Shown in pieces: positions 27,001 through 40,600 of a stretch of 64,000 nucleotides of DNA (position 1 is its first letter; the number at the start of each line of letters is the position of its first letter). The notes beneath the pieces are model-generated. The model ran no database searches and was not told the DNA's origin. It saw only the letters and a list, made by a program, of their open reading frames with translations. Origin of the DNA: Leuctra nigra (taxonomy: Eukaryota; Arthropoda; Insecta; Plecoptera; Leuctridae); contig OW203762.1 in NCBI GenBank assembly GCA_934045905.1, positions 46,215,411 through 46,279,410 on the forward strand, in the 5' to 3' direction. A program made the position numbers and the translations under genes.

Positions 27001-30000
27001 CACTGAAAAGTAGTGATATCAAAAAATTGGCCAAGTCAAAACTTTTCAAAAAATACTTGGCGCATCGTGCATATAAATAGTAAAGAAGTAGGCCGGAAAT
27101 CAAATATACTCATCTATACATAAAATATATCTATGAGTAGAAAAACGATGCGCCAAGTATTTTTTGAAAAGTATTGACTTGGCCAATTTTTTGATATCAC
27201 TACTTTTCAGTGCTGAATTTTTAGATTTCTTCAATTTTTTTTAAGTTGAAGAGACTTGGCTGTTTTTTTTTACACGGCGTGTTTTTTTATGGGGATATCA
27301 CTCCTTTTTTTAGTTTATTCTTACAACTTGTGACATATTATTATATTGTTGCACCAAAGTTTGCATATTGTTGCATATTGTTGCATATTGTTGCATATTG
27401 TTGCACCTTTAAAAAATACGGCTTTGTGATTTGGTTGCTAAGAAAAGTTGTGCTTGTTACTATGTATATGCTTTAAATAATATGCTATGAAGTATAGCGA
27501 AAGTTTTGTTCCAATCGGTCCAGCCGTTCTCGAGATATGGCATCACTTCCGGTTTTCAAAATGGCGGCTGACTTCACTGCCACCTAAAATTTGTATCTAT
27601 ATATTTTATGCAACATAATAAGCCTTCTGAATTGTAGTTATTGTTATAAGAAATGATTACAGTCAGATTTGGAATTTGTATGACATCATTTCCGGTTTTG
27701 GTAATAGTCCATTTCTATTTCGACTATTGATATTTCATAAAGAAGACCGTCCGAATCGTTTGGCGCTAGTTTCGTCCCGATAGGTCCATCCGTTTTTAAG
27801 ATGTGACGTCACTTCCGGTTTCAAAATGGTGGCACAAAAAATTCGTAAGGGCAAGGTATCATCAGACGCCAAAAGTGCATATGTGGTAAAAATTTCAGAT
27901 CGATCGGTTAAGCCGTTTAGGCTGTGGCGCTGCCAACAGAGTTTCCTGATATCATCATCTTCAGAATCAGAAAGTGATGTAATTTCACTGTTTTCACGGC
28001 CCTCTAGCTCGTAAATGGCATAACCTGTTGTTCCCAAATTTGGTATATAGGGTGGGGTGGGCCATAGCTCGAAATTAAGATATTTCGCAACAATGTGAGA
28101 TTTTTCAATTTTGAGTTCCAGTAGGCCGAAAATGCTATTTTGTTGCTTACAGTAAAAGTAGTTGGTCTGCTCCTCAGTTTATAGGCATTATGGGTATGTT
28201 GAGTGAATGTGAGTGTACGGTACGACTTGGCTGGGTGGAGCGACCGCTCCACTAGATTGCTAATTGGTGAGTTTGTTAGTCATTATGACATTTAGCCGTG
28301 CAGCAACAGAATTGAAATTCGACTTTTGTCACATCGGTCTTATAATAAGCTGAAAATTTGCACAAATGTTATTTACCACCTAACTCATCCACCATTCAAA
28401 AAAAAACAAAAAAAAATCACCGGAAGCCACCCAAAAAAATTAAAAACAAAAAAATATTTACCACTATGGAACCCGACCATTTCAGACATACAATGCGATA
28501 TCCACGAAAGTAATTGGAATAAAATTATGAAAAAAATACAGGATACCAAAAACATACTGGCGAAGACATTGGTGCAGATGTCATTGGCCAAAATGTTTTT
28601 GTTTTGATTGTATGCAATTTTAAAACTATCACAGACATACAATTTTTTTGACCGCACTTAGTTTGTATTTTAATCGTTAGAGAAAAATTTCTCGCGATGA
28701 CCTATTATTTATTTGGGTGGAAAATGAAGAGTATATATCCATGAAGTTTTGTGATTTTTTTCAGATTTATTGGACGCGATCTAATTAGTGAAATGGTATT
28801 TTTAGTTTGGTCCTCGCGGAAGGCTTCTCTTCTCCCGCTGCGCCTGGCCTGACAAAACACATTTACGCAATAGTGCGCGTTAGGAATTAGGAAGGTTCGA
28901 AGCCATAACCACTCGACACATTTTATGATTTTATAGTCTGTCATAATAAACTTAACAATACAGCCTTTATAATAAACCGTTGAGTCACAATTACTTTACT
29001 TTATACATACAAGTTTACTCGAAAGTAAAAACGTGATCTTTTCATTGTATGTTTTTGTCACTTACTGTATGTAGGTATACATACATAATATAATGACATC
29101 GTTAATAATGTGCATTATTTATGCACTATGTAGCCAAAAGTAAAATAAGTTATAGAGTGATATTTTACCTGTAATTATAACCTAATTAGTGTCTAAATTA
29201 AAATATTAATTTATAAGGCCCGGAATAACCAAAGTTCAATTGTGCTGGATTAACTAACTTTTGGATTAAATTCAATTGTTTCACTCATTTTGAGGTATCT
29301 GATTGGCTGTGCCGCCAATTTAATCCAATATTTAGTTAATCCGGCTCAGATTAACTTTGGTTATACCGGCCCTAAATAAATAAGTGCAATTACATACGAT
29401 TTAAGTGTACATTTTACACGAAGAGGGGGATCAGTCGCAAAGATCGTCTGCATTGTGAGGGTTGTAGCACTCGCATGTACACCGACACACGTCAGTGCAC
29501 TCCAGATTATTTGTGAAACATGGACAAGTGACAGACTTGCTGCAGTCTGTCTTAGATTTACAGCTGCAGAAGAACTGCTGCAGCATCGCCATTGCAGACT
29601 GACCCTCAAAGTACACCGGCATGAGAAATCCACTTGAGAGTTTCTTCGTAAACAACTTCTGTGTCACAGAAGTTCTGCACATGTGCAGATTCCCTTTATC
29701 ATCTCAAAAGTGATACTGCGCACGAGCAGAACCTCTGTGCCACAGAAGTTGTACAAGAAATTGCACCGTGTAAATGGGGCTTTTGATAATTAATTAGCTA
29801 ATGTTAATTTCTATGTCACCATGGCAACGTACTTCGCCCGTCGGGGAATTGCACGTGTGAGCTGGTCCACGTGTGACACTGCCACGCAGCTCGGCGCACG
29901 TGCTGTTTAAATGACGGCAGGTTGAGGCAGGTTGGCGGCTATCTTGCATCGTAATGAATTAAGTGAATTGTGATATTTCTTGAACTTGTTGGTCAGATCA

Positions 30001-31656
30001 TAAAGCTTGGCGACGAAAAACCTGCAAGCTTGGATGAGAGACAGCAGTCCTTATTTTGTGATTTTGACTATGGTGTCATTTTTAGTCAATTTATAATATT
30101 ACAAAATACACATGAATCGTGGTCGGTGGTTTGTTCCTCGATTGGTTCTAAGCAAATATCTTCTGATTTATCTGATGATCTTGATGGTTTATTCAGATAT
30201 GTGGCATTGGCCATCTTCTTTCTCTATATTTGAGAAAAGATTCTATCAGTCACGTATGACTACCCACACATTTGAAAATATAGAATTATTAGATGGTAGG
30301 TAACAGATTATACGCAAATAGCTATACACTATATGCACTATAGCATAATACACTATAGCTATACACTACAAGCAAAACACTTTCACTGCACTTTGAAAAC
30401 TGAGCGATCGGAAATGCACATCATTCCTTCAGGAATGTTCTGAACTGAATGCATCCTGTAACACAACATACCGCAGGACAGCAGTGGGATCATGATATTT
30501 AGGCGACAACAAAAAATGGATTACACAACTGACAATAACAACATCAGCAACATATACCGGTATCGTAATACAATAATAAATGAGTGTCATTGCCTAGAAA
30601 ACCTCTTAAACGAATCATGAAAATTATTTACGACGCGCTATGAGCTCACAGCTCACATTTCATACTGAAATAGTTTCTTATTTTACATCTCTCAAAATAA
30701 TTAAAAACGAACACGAAGTTTGTTTACAGTGTGAGATCGATGTTTACGAACATATTTTTACAGATTTTATACTGCACCAGACCAGAGTAAAAGTTATCAA
30801 TTATAATGTCATTTGTACATCTAACGCTCGGACCTTCCAAACCTAATGCGTAAATGTGTATTGTCAGATCAGGCGCAGCGCGGGAGGAAAACCCTTCCGC
30901 GAGAACCAAACTAAAAATACCATTTCACTAATTAGATCGCGTCCAATAAATCTGAAAAAAATCACAAAACTTCATGAATATATGCTCTTCATTTTCCACC
31001 CAAATAAATAATAGGTCATCGCGAGAAATTTTTCTCTAACGATTAAAATACAAACTAAGTGCGGTCAAAAAAATTGTATGTCTGTGATAGTTTTAAAATT
31101 GCATACAATCAAAACAAAAACATTTTGGCCAATGACATCTGCACCAATGTCTTCGCCAGTATGTTTTTGGTATCCTGTATTTTTTTCATAATTTTATTCC
31201 AATTACTTTCGTGGATATCGCATTGTATGTCTGAAATGGCCGGTTTCCATAGTGGTAAATATTTTTTTGTTTTTAATTTTTTTGGGTGGCTTCCGGTGAA
31301 GTTTTTTTGTTTTTTTTTGAATGGTGGATGAGTTAGGTGGTAAATAACATTTGTGCAAATTTTCAGCTTATTATAAGACCGATGTGACAAACTTCTTTAT
31401 TTGACGAGATAGAGGTTTGTTGCTGCTCGGCTAATTGATTTACTTTCATATATACTAATTATGACTGGGAGGGGTACTGATTGCTGGCAGCTGTGGTTGT
31501 AGCAGAAGTAGTAGCATCCTTATTCCATTAAGAGGGAGAAAGTTTTCTCAGTTGTTTCTATCAGAATATTAAAAATTATTACTGTACATAGTTTAAACAA
31601 CATTTTGGGGCAATTGGAATCCAAACAGCTGCAATATTTACCAAGCCACGATAAAG

Positions 31657-31691
<35 letters not shown>

Positions 31692-34600
31692 CTTTATTAT
31701 CCTTTTCCAAAATACAATGGGTAAAGGAGGTAGGAAAACCTACCCACACAAATGCAAGAGCCTATTAAAGTTAAACTAATTATTGAAACCGGCTGGCCGG
31801 GCCTGACGTTTCTTCAACTTCTGCGTTAGCTTCATCTTCTTCCACTTCCTCTTCCTCTTCTTCCACTTCATCTTCTTCTCTATCTACCAATGCCCGCCAC
31901 AAGTCTCTATTTAACCACCATTCATCTTTATTCACCATCTCCCATTTTTCGCCTCTCACTTCGACATCTTCTTCAACTAAACATAAACTAAATATAACTA
32001 AATATAAATACCTAATAATTAATAATTACTTAATATTTTTAGAAAAGAATGAATGCAAGATGGAGACTGCTGAAGTATATTCAAGCTCTGAATACTTGGT
32101 AAGTTACTCTTTTGCTGTACGATATTAAAAGGGCTATGAATTTGAATGTTCGGGTAATTGAGGACATTCACATAGTGTTGAAAGATCCTTCTTCTTCATG
32201 TCTTCTTCATCCTTCTTCTTCTAATGAAGGTTGGCAATCATCATTTCTATTGTGTCCTTGGATGCTGATTGCTGCAGCTCTGAACAAGGACCCCGTGCTC
32301 TGCCCGAACCAATCCCTCAGATTCTTGAGCCACGAAGTCCTGCTCCTGACAGGTCTACGCTGTCCCTCAATCTTCCCTTGTAAGACTAATTGCAAGAGCC
32401 TGTGGAATACTTCCAGTGCTATACACACGATTGAAGATCAACCAGTACATTCATGTTCAGTGTATACTTCATCCGGACTTGAAGCTTTGCCGTTCTTCGC
32501 TTGCCGAATAACACGCATCACCTCCTCACTCATGATAACTGGACCCATGTCTGCTTCAATTACATCGTGCTCCTCTGGCCTATCATCCTCAAATAACTGC
32601 TTTATGTAGACTGTCCAGAGTTTCAATTTCTCATCAATATTACCAACCAGTTTATTATTGTTGTCTGCCAAGTGCCAACACTCCACCCCCTCTTTTCCGA
32701 TACACTCCCAAGGCATCTTTTATATTCTTATGCAGATTAAAGCAGTCATGTTTCTACTGCAGCAATTCTATCTCGTGACATTTTTCTGCCATCCACTTTT
32801 CTTTGGCGCTTAATATTTTTGATCTGATCAATCTATGAATTTCCTTTGTGTGATTACAAGCCTTCCCTTTCCGTCTCCCATAAGTGTCAATATTTCGTCT
32901 GTCATCCAATGGTGCTGTTTAGGCCTCTTGACAGATTCCAGATGATTCCTCTCCACCGCCACAAACACCTGCTTCACCCCCATCCACAAGTCCTCAACAT
33001 TACAGATGTTCAAGCTTTGGATGTTCCTAAATCCTCCATCAAATCACCTGTCACTTTCTTACTGTTGTTAGTTTCCTTCACCCTATACACATCGACTCTC
33101 ACTGATCTTCTTTCCCTGTGAAAGCTGTAACCGTTTGTTGATGAGGATGTAGTCTATTTGATTCCGAACTATATCCCAGCTCCGTCTTGAGGTTACTTCC
33201 GGGTGTACAGCCTCCTCGTTGGTAATTTTAAGAATTTGTTGAGGATTACAAGATCTTGTCAGAACTGAACCAGACGGTCTTCTCTGCCATTCCTTACACC
33301 CAAACCAAATTCACCAACGATTCCCACAGTTTTTCCTTGTCCTACTTTTGCATTGTATTGTATTGTATGTTTTATTGATCCGCTTTGTGGTACAATGCAC
33401 GGTGGCAGAACATATAATATGATAATATTATCTCACATAATAACATGATATAACAATAATTATAATAGATGCATCTCGACATTAAAAATCTAGTATAGAA
33501 TGAGAATGAATGAGAATGAGATGAGTGATGTGTGATGAGTACAAACAATAATAATATGGATGCATCTCAAGAAAATCAATCTTAGTTGAGTTATGACATT
33601 AATTATTAATCATGATAGTACCTAACTCGAGATTAGATAGGTATCTAGTATGTAGAATAGTGATTAATGAGATGTGGTGATGGTGTGATGCGTACATAGT
33701 ATTATAGATGCATGCATCTTCTCAAGTAAATAGGTGAAGAGGTAGTAATATTAGGATGAAGATGCCATGTTTCATAAGTGAATACAGAGGTGAAAGATGA
33801 CAGCAGGACAGTAATGGAGGTAGAATATTGAGGAAGACACGATTTAGGGAGACACGTCGATTAACTTGTTAAAGAAGTCCCCCATGATTAATTAACATCT
33901 TGCTTCTTTTTCTTCTTGAAAGATCCAGACTAATGGGTTCCCATACTTCGCTTTCATTTCGCATTCGGTTCGCTTTCGCCTCGCGAAGTTTTAGTCGTTT
34001 CCATAATTTCTGTTTCGCGTATCCATGGATACGCGATACATAAATAGTATTCTGCTAAAAGTTAAAAACAAAATGACGAATAATAATCAGATAATAAGCA
34101 AGAAAGGCAAGAAAATGCGGAAAAAGTAAAACTTGAAAGTTGAAACGTCAAAACGTCAAAACATATGTTCATTAATCGAATATCGAATATAAGCTCGAGG
34201 TCGACCGGAAATGGAGATTCGATATATCGCATCACTTCCGGTTTTCGCGCGTTATGATTTCGTCGAAGTTGAAGTTGGTCCAACATTTTTGCATTTCGGA
34301 GACGAAATTAAACATGGACGATTTTCTGTGTTAAAAGGTAGCCATTTTGCGAAAGCGAACCGAATGCAAAATAAAAGCGAAGTATGGGAACCCAGCTTAA
34401 CACAAATAGTCTTGAAATAATACATGAAGAAATGACCTTACACCTCTTGAAGTGTCATCGTTCCAGGATTACATTGATTTTCATCTTTAAATGCTCAGTG
34501 TGAAAAAAAAAAACTGCAACTTACCTACTACTACCTACTTACTATACTGCTAAAAGGTATCAATAATGTTGATTTTGGCAAATTCCAGGAACACTCTTCC

Positions 34601-37600
34601 AGGAAGAGATGCACACAATCCAAGAAGAAGAAAGCAACCTCCGGTGTAAAAACTGTTTCGAATCCTTCCAAGTATACTGTCAAATCATGTCCAAGGAATG
34701 TCTCTACACAGAACTCAAAACAAACTGACCAAACTGAAAACCAAGGAAAGAAGCCAAAGAAGCCAAAGAAAGGAAAAGAGAAGAAAGTATCAACTGATGT
34801 ACTTGATTATCAAACATTGAAATGTAAGTTAATAATGTTTTATACACTCCAGTTCAATGAATATGTTTCAATATTCCAGCCAAGCCAGAATACCTGAATG
34901 ATACCTGAATTACATGGATCAATGTCTGTCTTGCATCAAGAAACATAATTGACAAATTAAAACACAGCCACAATGACAGCGATATAAAAGCAATAATTGA
35001 ACATCATGATAATAATAATCTACCGGGTGGCGCAAAAAAAAATCACCCTGTTTGAGAGGTCACTTTATCGAAACTATTATAGATAGGATTCTGAAATTTG
35101 TACATATATTAGAAAACATACCAAAATTTAATATGTGCAAGTTTCAAAAACATTACTATTGTAGGAAAAAAGTTACAGCTATTCAAGTTTGGTTGTCAAA
35201 AAATGGATTTAACAGAGCTCAAATAGCGCGCGTACAGAAAACTTCCAATGGCCGGGATGCGGTTTCTTCAAAACTACGTATGATATCAAGCTGAAAATTT
35301 CAAATTATATTGAACATAGATTAAGATCAATTGTGTAAAAATTTCAATCGATTTGAGCTCATGGAACGAAATTTATGGAACCTTGAAGTTAAGCATAAAA
35401 TCAGAATGTAGATTATTTCTAAACTTTTATTACCCACGTTATAAAAGTGAATTTTTTCTCACTATTCTGTTTTCAAGCTCAACTTCAAGATTCCATACAT
35501 TTCGTTCCATTTGTTCAAATTGATTGAAATTTTTACACAATCGATCTTAATCTATGTTCAATACAATTTGAAATTTTCAGCTTGATATCATACGTAGTTT
35601 TGAAGAAACAGCGTCTCGGCCATTGGAAGTTTTCTGTACGCGTGCTATTTGAGCTCTGTTTAATCCATTTTTTGACAACCAAACTTGAATAGCTGTAACT
35701 TTTTTCCTACAATAGTAATGTTTTTGAAACTTGCACATATTAAATTTTGGTATGTTTTCTAATATATGTACAAATTTCAGAATCCTATCTATAATAGTTT
35801 CGATATAGTGACCTCTCAAACAGGGTGATTTTTTTTTTGCGCACCCGGTATATAACTAATAATACTAATAATACTAGCCTACTTGGTAATATTAATAATA
35901 ATTATGTATTACTTTTAATTACCTACCGAACTCTTCTGACATCAATTAAACCCGTGAAATGTCAATAAGTCTACTTGCTGATTAGGTAGGCTTAAAATGT
36001 GTAAAATTTTAGATGTTGGTCTTGATCACCATGCAAAATTTAATCTTAATTGGAACATTTTGATTTTCGTCTTCGACCATCAAAATAGGTAGGAAGATTT
36101 TTTTTAAATTTGAACCAATAGGAGGAGGATTTGGCTGAAACTTTGTACGATTTGATTTGAAACAATGTTGGTTGCAATAACTTGGCTAAGTTTCAAATTG
36201 ATTGGACCAACTATTTGGAAGATTTTTTAAAAAATTTCAACCAATTAATGGATTTCAAAACAATTAGTATTTGCAACACCCAGAGATGGACCTTACATGT
36301 GTGCAAAATTTCAGCTCGATCAAAAAAAAGACCTGTATGGTGTACCTATATCGTCAGTAACAGAAGAAAAATGTCTGCAAAAAGAGTCGCTCACTCAAAT
36401 ATTACCACTTTTTTGCTGCTTTTTCATATTGTTTTTTTTTTAATATCTTTTCACATTTATTTACTGAATTTAGCTGTTAAATTTATGTTTTCAAATTTCT
36501 AATTCCCAAACGACTATTCTATACACATGCGTATTGATTCAGGTGACACGATAATATCCAAACTGCAGAATTGCTTTATAGAGGTCAGTTCGTGTACCCG
36601 GATACGTCATTTACCGAGGTACAATTTTAATAACCGGGCAGCAATTTTTTTGTTATAGGTAGGTAAGATATAGGATCTTTTTCTATTTTTCTTGCATAAT
36701 CTGCGGCCTATTCATCATATAAGACGCTGCAGGCCGATTGCGAGCATAGATTAAACAGACTGTACACAAGACATTGTTTACCAGGAGGCCAAGTCTTGAA
36801 ACCTACGCTTTCAGGACGCACGCTCTTGGATGTCAATAAGTACCGCTCACTGTAAGAATGATTGAAATTGAGTCATAAAGTCAAATCATTTATTTGTTTG
36901 TCATTCAGCATTCTATTGGAAACAATTTATTAACATTATAATTATTATTACAGATATTATACAGTCATTAAAAACTTATTACAAATTAAGCTAAACAGTT
37001 GACAGAAGATTTCAAGGTCGTCGTTCTTACAGTGAGCTTATTGACATCCGAGAGCGTTTGCGTCCTGAAAGCGTAAGTTTCAAGACTTGGCCTGCTGCAT
37101 TGTTTACAAGTAGTTAGGTAAACTGAATTTAATATTCTTGTGAGTTGAGATGAGGAAGTAGATGGAAGTTTCTTCGAATTCAGATTTTGTTTTCTTTTGA
37201 CTTGTGGAGGGGATGCAGGGGTTATTTCTCAGGTATTTCAAAAGGGAACACGGGTACAAAAAATTACCTGAATCCGACCTCTTGCAAGTGAATTGTTCGA
37301 ATTCAAATTTTGTTTTGTTTGTTTTTTCTAAACTACTACCAAATTGTAATATCATTAAAATTAAATACATATTAACAAATAATGTTAGTAATTCATTGTA
37401 CCTATGTGCTGGTTTCAGCTAAGCTGACGAATGGAAGGCCATTGAATCAGCGCGAACAGTATCATCTGGAGGAATGGTCCCGCAATCGACGGCAGCTTGC
37501 AGTGCGCCAGCCAGACATGTTTACAGACATTTTTGCAGACAAGGATCAACTCGAAGACTTCGAATCTGATGAAAGCATTGTAAGTAATTGTAATTTTACA

Positions 37601-40600
37601 TTTCCTGTATTGTAAACAGATGCTACAGTGAAATTTGTTCTGTTTTATGTGTGTCTGAATCTGAACATTTTTCTATTGATTGCGCCAAGACGCAAAGGAA
37701 AAAAAGGGTTAATAGCGGACTGTATGAAGGGGGGTGAGAAAGCAGTAACACTTACTTCGTTCTCGAATGCAGCTCGATGTTGGTTGCGGCATGCGTAGAA
37801 CACGTGGTCTTGATGCAAGGAAGGATGGTACTGCAGTACGTGGAGAGGGTGAGGATTATAATAATGAAATGATACAAGTAGAGAGATAGAAAGCCATTAG
37901 CCAACTTGGCTGTATGACTAAGCTAATGCACACGAATTAAACTAACTGAATTAGAACTGTCTGCATGGCAGAAACTGGCACAACACCTGACCGTCCTAGA
38001 GGGTGGTTCTAGACAAAGTGAAAGAGGGGAAGGTCAAACAGATAAAGGTAGTTGCTTGGCGGCTTGCCAACATGATAAACGAAAAACGGCGCGAACAACA
38101 CCGCTCACCAAAAATGAAGATTTTTCCAAAGAAAACGAAAACGATACGAAAACCCCGAACTGACTTAAGCAGGGGGCAGTAACACCAGTTTGCTAACTGG
38201 GCGAACGAATGTGCCGTGCGAAGTTTGAATTGAAACGACGCGCACAATTCCATCAAGACCGGGCATGGTTTCGATGACACGGCCGACTGGCCACGCCAGA
38301 GGGTTGGTGGAAGTCTCGCGGTAGAAGACAACGTCGCCGACTTGTAGATTCTGACAGTCGCGCCGCCACTTCCCACGTTGCATCTGCGTGTGTAGATACT
38401 CGGAGTGCCAGCGGTTCCAGAAGGCTTGATGTACCTGTCGTACATGCTGCCAGCGTGATAAGCGAGGGGTGATGTCAAGCTCAAGAGGCTCAGGAGGCGA
38501 CAAAAGAGCTGTACCAATAAGAAGATGCCCGGGGGTCAAGTAGGAGCAACTTTCTTCAGGATCGGGAGTCAAGGCACAAAGAGGTCGACTATTTAGCACT
38601 GCCTCAATCCGGCAGAACAAGGTAGCATACTCCTCATGAGTGTGTGGAGTATCACCGATAAGGCGGTGAAGAAGTCCTTTAGCAGATTTCACCCCTGCTT
38701 CCCACAAGCCGCCGAAGTTAGGGGCGTAGGGAGGGGAGAAATGCCAATGGATTGAGCGAGCAGAAAGCGAATCTGCGATCTGCTGGGTCGATTGAACGAG
38801 GAACTCGGTAACTTCGCGTAACTGGCGTGCAGCACCAACAAAGTTCCGTCCATTGTCCGAATATATGTCTGACGGGAGGCCTCTTCTAGAAATCAGCCGG
38901 TCAAGACAAGCGAGGAAAGAGTCGGTAGACAGATCGGAAGCAAATTCAAGATGTATGGCTTTTGTGGCCATGCACACGAACACGCACAGATAACCCTTGG
39001 TGACTGGGGCGTTTCGTCGGGACGCAGTCTTCACGCTGAACGGGCCGGCGTAGTCGGTGCCCACATGAAGAAAGGCTCTGGAGGCTTGCACCCGAGCTGA
39101 TGGCAGATCAGCCATAACGGGTTGGGGCGTGTGAGCGCGGAACTTGAAGCACGTGAGGCAGCGATGTATCCGTTGACGAAGTAAGCCGCGGAGAGACATA
39201 ATCCAGAAGGTTTGCTGGATTAGGGCTTGTACGGTGCGAGGACCGGCGTGAGAGAGCGCTTATGATACTCATCACAGATGAGTGTCGATAAGTGTGCTTC
39301 TTTAGGGAGCAGTAGAGGGTGACGAGCATTCTTCGGAAGAGAGGAATGACGGAGGCGACCGCCCACCTTGAGAAGTCCCGAGGAGTCAATGAAGGGCCGA
39401 AGCGAAGATAAACGAGAATTGACTGGTTGCTGTCGTTCAAGTTGATGAATTTCAACAGCGAAATGATGATGTTGCGTGATCTTGACGAGAAGATCGAGAG
39501 CATCTTGGAGCTCGGAGGGGAGCAGAGGTCCAGTAGGACGTGGAGACTGAGAACGCTTGGCCAGCAAGATGCGAGCAAAGCGTACGACGTGGCCGAATAC
39601 TCGTTGAGCTCGGAGAAGCGAGGAAAACTGTTGCAGTTTGACGTGAAGAGGCTCGACGGGGACGCTGGTAACCAAGATGGTCGTCGTCGTCTTCATCTCA
39701 GGCATCTCCTCTGGAGGTTCGAGGGGAGGCGACGATCGCGGCCACGTAACTGGCGACGAGTGCAGGAAACTAGGTCCACTCAACCATAGAGGGTGATTCA
39801 ACAGCTGGGACGGTAAGATGCCACGAGAAGCGCAGTCTGCCGGGTTGTCGGTTGAAGCAACATGCCTCCAGTCGGTCGGAGCGGAGGACTCCAAGATCTC
39901 CACAACACGGTTGGCGACAAAAGTCTTGAGGCGATGTGGAGACGTGGCGAGCCAAGGCAAGACGATGGTAGAATCCGTGTAGAGCACAACGGAGTCCACG
40001 GCGAGGGCGCTGAGCGACGGAGAAATGTCCTTGAGTAGACGAGCGAGTAGCACGGCTGCTGACAACTCAAGTTTGGGAATAGTCAGAGGTTTGACGGGAG
40101 CTACTTTACTGCGAGCGCGCAGTAAAGAGACAGAAGATGAGACGGGAGTCGAGGTATGCAGGTAGAGCACGGCAGCATAACCTCGTTCAGAAGCGTCGCA
40201 AAAACCAACTAGTCGACAGACGCCGCGACGGTCCGGCAGGACACGCGGGACGCGAAAACTAGAGAGTGCTGACACTTCGGATACTGCTGTAGACCAGCTT
40301 TGCGTCAGCTGATCGGAGAGAGGATCATCCCATTGTGTGGGAACAAGCCACAACTGCTGCAAGAAGATTTTCATCCAGCAGACGAAAGGAGTGACAAATC
40401 CAAGCGGATCAAATATCCGGGCAATGTAGGAGAGCACAGTGCGCTTTGTCACAATACCTTCGAATGGGCGAGTGTGAAATGAAAAGGTGTCAGTACGAGG
40501 ATCCCATAGAAGTCCGAGAATTTTGATTCCCTGGTCTTCGTTGGCGAAAACAAGAGGCGATTCCAGATGGTCAGCAGTTAGAGTATTCAAGGCGCCTGGA

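Larger units (their letters stand above)
28291..31434. mobile_element. 3.1-kb element with about 590-base terminal inverted repeats
   Basis: The left arm (28291 to about 28874) and the right arm (about 30841-31434) are highly similar inverted copies; the 92-codon frame at 28326 on the plus strand reappears at 31390 on the minus strand. The interior of about 2 kb carries two MITEs, a Cys-rich minus-strand frame, a CpG-rich stretch near 29830-29930 and otherwise AT-rich sequence. No transposase is recognised. It could be a non-autonomous DNA transposon or fold-back element. Confidence 0.65.

Noticed and set aside
27361..27406. CRISPR-like or regulatory array of 10-mers
   Set aside because: Units are contiguous with no spacers and this is a eukaryotic sequence; it is a simple tandem repeat.
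27735..28037. 100-codon minus-strand frame as a real gene
   Set aside because: The homologous stretch in the 44-kb copy has stops and indels; the conserved part can be explained by common descent of the repeat.
35052..35819. 80-codon frame present in both arms of the 35-kb palindrome as a gene
   Set aside because: It is duplicated only because the arms are inverted copies; no domain and no codon bias visible.
37419..37579. SANT/Myb domain in KNL2 exon 16
   Set aside because: The QREQYHLEEWSRNRRQL helix is suggestive, but the spaced Trp pattern of a SANT/Myb repeat is absent.
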